From assembly GCA_018268575.1 (NCBI GenBank), contig JAFDWF010000216.1, forward strand, positions 1 through 34,193: 34,193 nucleotides of DNA, written 5' to 3'. The notes beneath the pieces are model-generated. The model was not told where the DNA came from and ran no database searches. It saw only the letters and a program-made list of their open reading frames with translations. A program made the translations under genes and the position numbers. The stretch comes from Actinomycetota bacterium. GTDB lineage: Bacteria > Actinomycetota > Thermoleophilia > Solirubrobacterales > 70-9. This document shows, piece by piece, positions 16,964 through 23,512 of the stretch (its first letter is position 1; every line of letters starts with the position of its first letter).

Positions 16964-17588
16964 CGCGGATCGCGGCGAGGCGGGCCTGTAGGGCGGCGCG
17001 AACTGCGGGCCATTCGTCGTCGATGACGCTGAAGTAGGCGCTGTCGCGCTGGCCCACGTCGGGGGTGATCTGGTGCTTTCGCATGATCGCCTCGAACTTT
17101 GCCGGCAGGGCGGCCATCGCGGCCCGCGAACGCTCGTTGCGCGCGTCGGTCTTCAGCTCAACCCGGACGCAGCCGAGCGTCTCGAAAGCGCGCGTGAACA
17201 TCAGGAGTTTCGTCTCGACGTTGACACCGGTCCTCCACACCGACGGGTTGAACCAGGTCCAGCCGATCTCGACCACGCGATCGTGGCGGCGCACGCCGAG
17301 GTAGCGGCTCGTCCCGACCAGCACCCCGTCGACATTGCGCCGCACGGCGAACGCCCCGGTCTCCCCGGGGACCCCGATCCCCGCCGCGTCGCTCGCCAAG
17401 GTGGCGTCGAACCAGCCGTCGAAGAACTCGCGGCTTTTGTTCAGGTGGGCGAGCCAGGTCCAGATCTCGTCCGGCTGGGCCGCCTCCCAGAGGCCGCCGC
17501 GATGCTCCTCGGCGAACGGCTCGAGTCTCACCAGCCCGCCCGACAGCGTCGCCGTCAGCGGCTCGGTGAGGATCCCCTGCTCAACCAT
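16959..17588 (-). CDS. GNAT-family N-acetyltransferase (RimJ/RimL type)
   Basis: The 209-residue protein reads as a RimJ/RimL-like GNAT enzyme. LVRLEPFAEEHRGGLWEAA is the opening strand and helix, VLVGTSRYLGVRRHDRVVEIGWTWFNPSVWRTGVN the central strands, and CVRVELKTDARNERSRAAMAAL the motif that normally positions acetyl-CoA. In most relatives the next residues read GAxxEGxLRKH. Here they are PAKFEAIMRKH, so two usual glycines are replaced. The fold should hold, but acetyl-CoA affinity or activity may differ. Substrate unknown. The ATG at 17588 gives full family length. It converges on the membrane gene at 16038-16919. Confidence 0.85.
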   Translation of the reverse strand: MVEQGILTEPLTATLSGGLVRLEPFAEEHRGGLWEAAQPDEIWTWLAHLNKSREFFDGWFDATLASDAAGIGVPGETGAFAVRRNVDGVLVGTSRYLGVRRHDRVVEIGWTWFNPSVWRTGVNVETKLLMFTRAFETLGCVRVELKTDARNERSRAAMAALPAKFEAIMRKHQITPDVGQRDSAYFSVIDDEWPAVRAALQARLAAIRG

Positions 17589-17634
17589 CGCTCAACCTTA
17601 GCCCGCCCCTCCCGGACCTAGACTCGTTCCGGGG

Positions 17635-18417
17635 ATGGGGATGCGCCGCCGAATCGTCACCTTCGCGTTGCTGCTGGTCGCCGTCGGGGCGCTCGCCGCG
17701 GCGGCCGGGGCCGAAGTGGTGCAGTCGGGTGACGTCCGGGTCAGCTTCGACGGGACGTTCGCTCCACGGACGCTGCCGCGAGAACGGGCAGCGCCGATCT
17801 CGGTATCGGTCGAGGGGAAGATCTCGACCACCGACGGCAGCCAGCCTCCGCCGCTGCGGGAACTGCGGATGGAACTGAACAGCGCCGGGCAGATCGACGC
17901 CGGCGGCCTGCCCGCCTGCCGTTCGGCCCAGCTGCAGTCGACCAGCTCCGAGGCGGCGCTCGCGCGCTGCCGGTCGGCCCAGGTTGGCAAGGGACGCTTC
18001 GTGGCGCAGCTGCGCTTGGGCGGCAAGCCGATCGTCGTCGACGGGCGGGCGTTGGTCTTCAACGGCATCGTCGGCGGGCGGCCGGGGATGCTGATCCACA
18101 TCTACATCGCCCAACCGGTCCGGGTGACGCTGGTCGTGCCGCTGAGGATCAGCCGCGGCGAAGGCAAGTTCGGCACCGTGCTGAGGGCGAGGGTGCCACC
18201 GCTGGCCGGCGGCCTCGGCTCGATCACCGAGCTGCAGTTGAAGATCGGCCGCCGGTACAGTCGTGGCGGTGAGCGACACAGCTACCTGAGCGCGGCCTGC
18301 GCGGCGCCGGCAGGCTTCCCCGGCATCACCTTCAGCTTCGCCCGCGGCATCTTCGCCTTCGCGGACGGCCGCACCATGCACGCCGTCCTGGCAGGCAACT
18401 GCCAGGTGCGGAAGTAG
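17635..18417 (+). CDS. Secreted protein of unknown function (260 aa)
   Basis: A clear Sec signal peptide (MRRRIVTFALLLVAVGALAAAAGA, residues 3-26 given by position) precedes a 230-residue exported domain. The domain is rich in beta strands and holds four cysteines in CRSAQ/RCRSAQ-like and C-terminal ACAAPAG and NCQVRK contexts, so disulfides are likely outside the cell. The CRSAQLQST...RCRSAQVG repeat and the final FARGIFAFADGR recall repeated secreted families in Solirubrobacter-like genomes, but I cannot name one. Start ATG 17635 and ATG 17641 are both possible. Divergent from the acetyltransferase gene. Confidence 0.8.
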   Translation: MGMRRRIVTFALLLVAVGALAAAAGAEVVQSGDVRVSFDGTFAPRTLPRERAAPISVSVEGKISTTDGSQPPPLRELRMELNSAGQIDAGGLPACRSAQLQSTSSEAALARCRSAQVGKGRFVAQLRLGGKPIVVDGRALVFNGIVGGRPGMLIHIYIAQPVRVTLVVPLRISRGEGKFGTVLRARVPPLAGGLGSITELQLKIGRRYSRGGERHSYLSAACAAPAGFPGITFSFARGIFAFADGRTMHAVLAGNCQVRK

Positions 18418-18467
18418 GGAAGATCTGGGGACGCGATGACCGTCAACGCAACCAAAGGGAAGACGAA

Positions 18468-18833
18468 ATGAACGAGATCAACCTCAAGCTTCGCCGGGCC
18501 GGGGCGCTCTTCGCCGCCGTCGCGGCGATCGGGGGCGGCGCGCTCCTCGCCGGCTGCGGTGGCGGTGGCAGCACCACCGGCGGCTCGACCGGTGGTGAAA
18601 GCAACGCCCAGAAGCAAGCCGAAGAAGGCGTCGAAGCCGCCGAAAAGGGCATCAAGGAGGGCAGAGAAAAGGCCGAAGAAGGCAAGGAACGAGCCGAAGA
18701 AGGGCTCGAAGAAGCCAAGGAAAAGCTGGAAGACAGCAAGGGCACGAGCAAGAAGAACCTCGAAGAAGCCAAGGAAAAGGCCGAACAGGTCGTGGAAGAA
18801 GCGAAGGAAAAGGCGGAAGAACTGCTGCCGTAG
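18468..18833 (+). CDS. Lipoprotein with charged Ala/Glu/Lys helical repeats (121 aa)
   Basis: Positive N terminus, hydrophobic stretch and lipobox LLAGC with Cys30 mark a lipoprotein anchored on the outer face of the membrane. A Gly/Ser/Thr linker (31-45) leads into about 75 residues built of EEAKEKAE-like units. It is predicted to be one long charged helix or coiled coil, with repeats of about 11 residues as in LEA-like proteins. AAAGGGAAG sits 6-7 bases before the ATG. Function is unknown: spacing or stabilising the envelope are possibilities, both speculative. The gene ends before the 15-bp hairpin at 18865-18899. Confidence 0.85.
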   Translation: MNEINLKLRRAGALFAAVAAIGGGALLAGCGGGGSTTGGSTGGESNAQKQAEEGVEAAEKGIKEGREKAEEGKERAEEGLEEAKEKLEDSKGTSKKNLEEAKEKAEQVVEEAKEKAEELLP

Positions 18834-18864
18834 CGAGATCCGCGCCACGCCGCCTCTGCCCCTT

Positions 18865-18899
18865 CTGTCCTTTGTCGCCCTGTAGGCGACAAAGGACAG
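18865..18899. terminator. 15-bp perfect hairpin between convergent genes
   Basis: CTGTCCTTTGTCGCC (18865-18879) pairs perfectly with GGCGACAAAGGACAG (18885-18899) around a 5-base loop (CTGTA). It lies between the lipoprotein gene stop at 18833 and the convergent hydrolase stop at 18906, so it can end both transcripts. No U-tract is present on either side. Confidence 0.8.
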
Positions 18900-18905
18900 G
18901 GACCC

Positions 18906-20357
18906 TCAGTGCGAGGTGACGAAGCGGCGGATCACCCTGACCTCTGGGGAGCGGAAGGGGAAGTAGAGGCTGGAGACGTGGCCGCGGTCGGGAACGACGT
19001 AGAGCCGTGAGCGCGGGAAGCGCGCCCTCACCTCGTGCGCCTCGCGGACCGAGGTCACGTCGTCGACCTGGCCGGCGGTGATCAGGGTTGGGAAGCTGCG
19101 CGGCGCGCGCCAGTCGCTCGGGATCGGCGCCGGGAGCCCGCCCGCGGGAGGCGCCGGCCAGTAGAGGCACGGGGTGAGCCGTGCCGCCTTCGAGAGCAGG
19201 TATTCCTTGCGCCCGAAAGGCGCGAAGAAGTCGCGCGGAAGGCGGCGCACCGCGGCCGAGAGTTCGGCAACCCGTTGCGCGAACGGCGCGCTTCCGTCCC
19301 AGAGCAGCTTGTAGTCGTTGCATTCGACCGCGATCGCCAGCCCGGAGCTGTATTCGGAGAGCTTTTCGCCCGCCGGGCCGGGCGCGAGCAGCCGGTTCAG
19401 CCGCCGCGGTTCGCCGGCCAGGAAGCGGCGGTCGCCCTGGTCGAGGCTGAGATAGGAGCGCGGCGCCAGCGTCCCCGCCTCGAGCAGGAAGGAGATCAGC
19501 GGGTCGGTCGAGCGGCGGTCGCGGTGGAAGGCCGCCACCAAGCGGGCGAGGCGGGCGACCGGATCACCGCCGCAGGTGGGCGCGTCGCGGCAGGCGATCC
19601 GCAGGCCGTGGAGCCCTGCCGGGAGCAGCGTCCGGTAGTAGGGGTCGTCGCCCGGATAGGCGGAGTCGAGGATCAGGCCACGCAGGCTGCCCGGGTGGCG
19701 GACCGCGTAGGCCTGGCCGAAGAACGTCCCGTAGGAGTCGCCGTAGAAGAAGATCTTGCCGAGGCCGAGGGCGCGGCGGAGCTGGTCGAGGTCTTCGGCG
19801 CCTTCGGCCGAGGTGTAGCCGGCGAAGCGCGGGCCGAGCTGGTTGGCGCACTCGGCGATCGCGATCGGTTCCTGGATCAGGCCGGCCTGCAGCGCCGGGC
19901 AGTCGACCGCATCAGAGAGGCCGGTGCCGCGCATGTCGTAGAGGACGAGGTCGCGGCGACGGAGGACCGGGCCGAGGGCGGCGATCAGCGAGCTCGCGTA
20001 GGGCTTCGCGGTCGCCGCGTAGCCGGGCCCGCCGTCCATCGCGACGATCGTCCCCAGGCTCGGTTGCGAGGTGTCGCGACGCGGCCGGATCGCGAAGGCG
20101 ACCTTGGTCTCGCCGAGCGCCGGATCCGAGCGCAGCGCCGGGACCATGATGTGGCCGCAGCGGAAGGGCCGTGGCATGCCGAGGTCGCAGCTGTGGAGCT
20201 GCGGCCGCGGCGGTGCGGCTTGCGCCGAGGCCACACCGAGCACCAGCGCCATCACGACCGCCAGCGCGCCGACAACCCGTCGACGGGCCGAAAACCGGAC
20301 TATGTGACGGGTTTTCGGCCCATCGACATGGTGGCGTTGGGGGTGGCGGGTGCGCAC
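18906..20357 (-). CDS. Secreted alpha/beta hydrolase, S33 tripeptidyl-aminopeptidase type
   Basis: The exported enzyme shows the full alpha/beta hydrolase signature: oxyanion-hole GGPGY, then LVLYDMRGTGLSD, nucleophile GDSYGT, acid in AGQVDDVTSV, and His in DRGHVSS. The layout, with a GLIQEP-like cap region and Cys pairs (IACRDAPTCGGD), matches the Streptomyces Tap/SlpD group, which cleave short peptides from protein N termini outside the cell. The signal peptide RRRVVGALAVVMALVLGVASAQA is followed by APPRP. The start is uncertain: GTG at 20357 keeps the basic n-region, GTG/ATG at 20255/20252 would drop it, and longer starts run into the palindromes at 20279-20327 and 20366-20424. Convergent with the lipoprotein gene. 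Confidence 0.88.
   Translation of the reverse strand: MRTRHPQRHHVDGPKTRHIVRFSARRRVVGALAVVMALVLGVASAQAAPPRPQLHSCDLGMPRPFRCGHIMVPALRSDPALGETKVAFAIRPRRDTSQPSLGTIVAMDGGPGYAATAKPYASSLIAALGPVLRRRDLVLYDMRGTGLSDAVDCPALQAGLIQEPIAIAECANQLGPRFAGYTSAEGAEDLDQLRRALGLGKIFFYGDSYGTFFGQAYAVRHPGSLRGLILDSAYPGDDPYYRTLLPAGLHGLRIACRDAPTCGGDPVARLARLVAAFHRDRRSTDPLISFLLEAGTLAPRSYLSLDQGDRRFLAGEPRRLNRLLAPGPAGEKLSEYSSGLAIAVECNDYKLLWDGSAPFAQRVAELSAAVRRLPRDFFAPFGRKEYLLSKAARLTPCLYWPAPPAGGLPAPIPSDWRAPRSFPTLITAGQVDDVTSVREAHEVRARFPRSRLYVVPDRGHVSSLYFPFRSPEVRVIRRFVTSH
20279..20327. repeat. 18-bp inverted repeat with GACGGGCCGAAAAC core, inside a leader
   Basis: Left arm 20279-20296 and right arm 20310-20327 match at 17 of 18 positions and enclose a 13-base loop. 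The core GACGGGCCGAAAAC is identical to the first 14 bases after GTT in the repeat at 16915-16963. It falls in the 5' part of the hydrolase gene, whose start is uncertain. If the shorter start is used, it lies in the leader and may act as an attenuator or terminator remnant. Confidence 0.7.
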
Positions 20358-20365
20358 GCGAGGGA

Positions 20366-20424
20366 GGCTAGTGTCCCGAGTCATAAGTTCCGCACCACCC
20401 AACTTATGACTCGGGACACTAGCC
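20366..20424. repeat. 24-bp perfect inverted repeat at the end of the CapA-like gene
   Basis: Arms 20366-20389 and 20401-20424 are exact reverse complements, beginning GGCTAGTGTCCCGAGTCATA and separated by an 11-base loop (CCGCACCACCC). The CapA-like stop codon (TAG, 20419-20421) sits inside the right arm. The stem has moderate GC, below the surroundings. It may terminate the CapA-like transcript. It may equally be a dispersed palindromic element (REP/MITE-like) that landed at the gene end. Confidence 0.8.
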
Positions 20425-21555
20425 GCCGACGGTGCCGAGGATCCGGCCGCTCCCACCCACCCGGACCGCGGCCTTGCCGAGGTCCTCGCGCGAGAGCTCG
20501 CGGATCAGCGCCGCGCCTTCGCCGCCTGGGTCGGGGACCGGCCGCCCCGCTTCGACCAGGCGCACCGAGGCGATTCGGCCGGAGCGGAAGGCACCGTCCG
20601 GTTCGAGGGTCACGTGCAGCACCGCGGAGGCGCCCAGCACCCCCGAGGTGGCGAAGTTGTGGAAGCCGGAGAAGTTGCCGAGGCTGTAGGCGATCAGCCG
20701 GTCGCGGTAGATCTCCATCCCCCGCAGGACGTGCGGCCCCGAGCCCAGCACCAGGTCGGCGCCCGCCCGCACCGCCATCTTGGCGAAGGCCTCGGGGTTG
20801 CCGCGATCCTCGCCGAGGTAGTGCTCCTCGGCGCCGGTGACGTGCTGGGCGTCGGTCCCCTCGGCGCCGGCGTGGATCGCGACGACGACGATCTGGCCGC
20901 GCCGGGCGGCGCGGCGGATCAGCGTCCGGGCGGCGGGAAGGTCGAGCAGCGAGGCGGTCTGCGCGTAGGGCGCAAAGCCGACGAAAGCGACCTTCTCCCC
21001 GCCTGCCTTGACCACCGTCACCTCGCCCGGCAGGCCGTCCTGGGCGATCCCGGCCCGGTGCAGTGCGGCGATCGTCTCTTCCAACCCCGCCTGGCCGTAG
21101 TCATAGGAGTGGTTGTTGGCGTTGTTCATCACCGTGAAGCCGGCGGCGGCGAGATAGCGCGCGTAGCTCGGCGGGGTGCGGAAGGCGTAACAGGTGCCGG
21201 AGGGCGCGCCGCCGCACTTGGGCGAATCGGAGACGTCGGTGAGCGTGCCCTCGAGGTTGCCGAAGACGACGTCGCCGGTCAGCTGCCCCTTCACCCGGTC
21301 GAGGTAGGAGCCGGGGTCGGCGGGCAGCTCGGGGGTGTTGCCGAGCATCGTGTCGCCGACCGCGGCGAAGGTGATGCCGGGGCCGTTCGTGGCGGGCCTC
21401 GCCTGGTCGGGCCCCCGGGTGACCTTGGCGGCCTCGCGGGCGATCTGGGAGCGCGGGTCACGCACCGTGCCGCCGCCGATCAGCGAGGTGCCGACGACCA
21501 CCGCGACGCCGATGCCCACCACGGTCACAATGGCGATCGCGCCGGTGCGCTTCAT
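20419..21555 (-). CDS. CapA-family metallophosphatase-like protein
   Basis: The 378-residue product starts with an uncleaved or cleaved N-terminal membrane segment (GAIAIVTVVGIGVAVVVGTSLI, about 5-26, given by position), so it acts outside the membrane. The rest matches the CapA/PgsA poly-gamma-glutamate synthesis fold: FAAVGDTMLG, VVFGNLEGTLTD, FTVMNNANNHSYDYGQAGLEETI, IVVVAIHAGAEGT, GADLVLGSGPHVLRGMEIY and LIAYSLGNFSGF. The metal-binding Asp, Glu, Asn and His of the metallophosphoesterase-like site are all there. CapA proteins attach or export poly-gamma-glutamate, but lone CapA-like proteins occur widely with unknown role. No capB or capC is nearby. ATG 21555 is chosen because the basic/hydrophobic N terminus starts there. 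Confidence 0.9.
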   Translation of the reverse strand: MKRTGAIAIVTVVGIGVAVVVGTSLIGGGTVRDPRSQIAREAAKVTRGPDQARPATNGPGITFAAVGDTMLGNTPELPADPGSYLDRVKGQLTGDVVFGNLEGTLTDVSDSPKCGGAPSGTCYAFRTPPSYARYLAAAGFTVMNNANNHSYDYGQAGLEETIAALHRAGIAQDGLPGEVTVVKAGGEKVAFVGFAPYAQTASLLDLPAARTLIRRAARRGQIVVVAIHAGAEGTDAQHVTGAEEHYLGEDRGNPEAFAKMAVRAGADLVLGSGPHVLRGMEIYRDRLIAYSLGNFSGFHNFATSGVLGASAVLHVTLEPDGAFRSGRIASVRLVEAGRPVPDPGGEGAALIRELSREDLGKAAVRVGGSGRILGTVGG

Positions 21556-21652
21556 CGGGTAGGTATCGCACCGTCGCAGGACGGCCTCGCGCACCGGTCG
21601 CGATCGTGCAGCCGGGCGGACGGTCGGGAGCGCCGACCCATAGGATCGGCCG

Positions 21653-21817
21653 ATGCGTCGCAGCATCGCCATCGCTGTCGCGCTCGTCCTCATCGTCGTC
21701 GGCCTGCTCGGCTTCGCGACCGGTGCTTTCGTCGCCATCGGCGTGGTCATCCTGGTGCTCGCCTCCGCACTGTTGGCGGTGATGCTCGGCATCGGTGCGG
21801 GCGAAGACGAGACCTGA
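21653..21817 (+). CDS. Small membrane protein (54 aa)
   Basis: A 55-codon frame runs from ATG 21653 to TGA 21817. The product MRRSIAIAVALVLIVVGLLGFATGAF continues with AIGVVILVLASALLAVMLGIGAGEDET (second segment given as motif). It is two hydrophobic helices with a short GFATGAF hinge, a basic start and an acidic end, exactly the shape of a small hairpin membrane protein. It is divergent from the CapA-like gene with about 100 bases between. No clear ribosome binding site; GGATCGGCCG precedes the start. Too short to place in a family. Confidence 0.6.
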   Translation: MRRSIAIAVALVLIVVGLLGFATGAFVAIGVVILVLASALLAVMLGIGAGEDET

Positions 21818-21902
21818 CTGCCTCGAAAAGCACTCCACCGCTACAAATTTCACCGACCAAACGGCAGTTAAGGATCCCTCCCCAACGGGTAGAGTGCCGC
21901 GC

Positions 21903-22136
21903 ATGCGGAGCTACGTGGTGGCCGCGTGGGAGCGGCGCCGTCACCGAGAACGCGAGTTGCACCAGGTCACCGCCGAAACCGCGGAACACGCGATCGTCTC
22001 CGTCGCCTCCTCCCGGCCGCTCGAGGAGCAGCCCGGAATCTATGAAGCCTGGCCCGCCGAGGCGCCCGAGTTGAACCTCCGCATCACCTATGCGCATCCG
22101 CGCCGCCCGATCCGCCTCCGTCCCGAGACCGAATAG
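21903..22136 (+). CDS. Hypothetical protein (77 aa)
   Basis: The product is soluble and charged: MRSYVVAAWERRRHRERELHQVTAETAEHAI followed by a Pro/Glu-rich middle and a basic end RPIRLRPETE. It has no signal peptide or cysteine. ATG 21903 is used because the residues before it in frame look non-coding, and AACGGGTAGAG lies upstream. It lies between two small membrane-protein genes on the same strand. Family not recognised; it could be a regulator or adaptor, but nothing shows which. Confidence 0.55.
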   Translation: MRSYVVAAWERRRHRERELHQVTAETAEHAIVSVASSRPLEEQPGIYEAWPAEAPELNLRITYAHPRRPIRLRPETE

Positions 22137-22169
22137 CTCCACCCCGCCCCGGCGCCGTACGCTCTCGGC

Positions 22170-22583
22170 GTGGAGATCATCGACAGGGGCACTGACTCCG
22201 GTGAGGATCTCGTCCAGATCGCCTTCGCCGACACGCGCGAGGAGGCGGCGCTGATCCGCGGCCTGCTCCGCGAAGAGGGCATCAAGAGCCTCGTCCAGCG
22301 GGCTGGCCCTGGGGCCCGTGGCTCCGCCTCGATGGTGCGCAGCCCCTGTCGCATCTACGTGCGGCCCGAGCGCGCCGAGGCCGCCCGCAAGCTGATCGGC
22401 GAGACGATGGTCGAGGACCCACTGGAAACTGAGATTCCCGAATCGGCGAACGCCGGATACCTCGCCGACGCGAGCGGCCGCAGGCCCCGCGACTACTCCG
22501 TGCTCGGCGCCTACACCCGCGCCTGGGTGGTCGCGATAGCCGTACTGGCGGTCGCCTTCGCGGTGCTGCTGGTCCTGCGCTGA
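22170..22583 (+). CDS. DUF2007-like signal-transducing/membrane protein (137 aa)
   Basis: The start is GTG. The first 80 residues carry the DUF2007-type pattern: VQIAFADTREEAALIRGLLREEGIKSLVQ (about 14-43), then a beta-strand region ending in IYVRPERAEAARKLI. A C-terminal membrane helix (about 117-135, AWVVAIAVLAVAFAVLLVL) anchors it, with a polar linker between. DUF2007 domains resemble a ferredoxin-like putative protein-binding module, and the role is unknown. Its stop is only 3 bases from that of the convergent coiled-coil gene. Confidence 0.8.
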   Translation: MEIIDRGTDSGEDLVQIAFADTREEAALIRGLLREEGIKSLVQRAGPGARGSASMVRSPCRIYVRPERAEAARKLIGETMVEDPLETEIPESANAGYLADASGRRPRDYSVLGAYTRAWVVAIAVLAVAFAVLLVLR

Positions 22584-22586
22584 TCG

Positions 22587-23015
22587 TCAGCCCGTGACGA
22601 CGGGTCCCTCGGCGTCCGCAAACTGCCAGGTCGACTCTTCGAGCTCGCGCTCGCGATGGCGCTCGAGCTCGCGTTCCTGGCGTCGGGCCATCTCGCGTTC
22701 GCGCAGGCGCCTCGATTCATTGGCGTCGTTTAGCCGTTTGTCGAGCTTCAGGGCACTCGCCCGCAGCTGCCGTACTTCCTGCTCGGTTTCCTCGAGCCGG
22801 ACCGCCGTCCGCTCCTCGATCAGTTCGCTCTGCAGAAGATGCTTTTCCATCCGCACCACCTGGGACTCCAGTTGGCCGACGAATTGCGCCAGGTCACGCT
22901 CGCCCTGGCGCCCAGCGTGGGCGGTCGGACGAAAGCCGAGCAGGCGATGGGCAAGGAGCGCGGTACCAAGCGTGCCGACGATCATCAGTGATCCGAGTAT
23001 GGATACGAGGGTCAT
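22587..23015 (-). CDS. N-terminally anchored coiled-coil protein (142 aa)
   Basis: A membrane helix (about 4-23, VSILGSLMIVGTLGTALLAH) precedes roughly 105 residues with heptad spacing, in which Glu/Arg/Leu-rich stretches such as QLESQVVRMEKHLLQSELIEE and EREMARRQERELERHRERELEE repeat. One long coiled coil on the cytoplasmic face is the likely structure. Its family is not recognised. It is the last of three minus-strand genes, after a 4-helix membrane protein and the AlbA_2 protein, and might be a scaffold for them, which is inference from position only. The gaps are 41 bases or less. Confidence 0.65.
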   Translation of the reverse strand: MTLVSILGSLMIVGTLGTALLAHRLLGFRPTAHAGRQGERDLAQFVGQLESQVVRMEKHLLQSELIEERTAVRLEETEQEVRQLRASALKLDKRLNDANESRRLREREMARRQERELERHRERELEESTWQFADAEGPVVTG

Positions 23016-23056
23016 GATCAGAATGCCTTCAGTCAGTGGATGCTGACGAGGTTAGC

Positions 23057-23512
23057 TCATCGCCGTGATGGCGACGCGTCGACTGGGGCCAAGAACGAGC
23101 ACGCCACGACGACGACCCAGACGAAGAGCCCGCACCCTGCTGCGACCAGCCCCCAATGGATCGTGACATAGCTCGAATAGTGCGCCGACCGCGCACCTGC
23201 GGTGGCGATCAGCGCCCAGATCAGGTAACAGGGACCGACGATGGTCGTGCCGACCAACACCGACAGGATGAAGACGCGGATGGCCTGGTCGATGCGAGCC
23301 CATGCCAGCACCAACAGGCTGGCGAACGCAGTGTTTCCACCCACCAGGTAGAGCTCCCCATGGTCGACCGCCTGCGACAGCGACACTTCGCTGAGGCCGA
23401 GGACCAACGCCGGCAGGCCCAGGGGAAGGACGATCCCGATCAGCCAGATCGGCAGCACCGCCTGCAGGGCCATCTCTTCCCATCGACTCAACTTAAGTCG
23501 TCCGCTCGGCAT
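23057..23512 (-). CDS. Four-helix membrane protein (151 aa), overlaps upstream gene
   Basis: ATG at 23512 gives MPSGRLKLSRWEEMALQ, then four hydrophobic segments (about 18-38, 53-73, 82-103 and 118-140). The frame overlaps the last 25 bases of the AlbA_2 gene, so translation is coupled to it. A longer frame starting at 23740 would read through the upstream coding region with a poor composition and is not used. The short loops hold no obvious catalytic residues. It could be the membrane partner of the AlbA_2 protein. Confidence 0.75.
   Translation of the reverse strand: MPSGRLKLSRWEEMALQAVLPIWLIGIVLPLGLPALVLGLSEVSLSQAVDHGELYLVGGNTAFASLLVLAWARIDQAIRVFILSVLVGTTIVGPCYLIWALIATAGARSAHYSSYVTIHWGLVAAGCGLFVWVVVVACSFLAPVDASPSRR

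Noticed and set aside
19035..22074. Two long plus-strand frames (601 and 486 codons) antisense to the hydrolase and CapA-like genes
   Set aside because: Low-complexity composition typical of antisense frames in GC-rich DNA; the minus-strand proteins have clear motifs.
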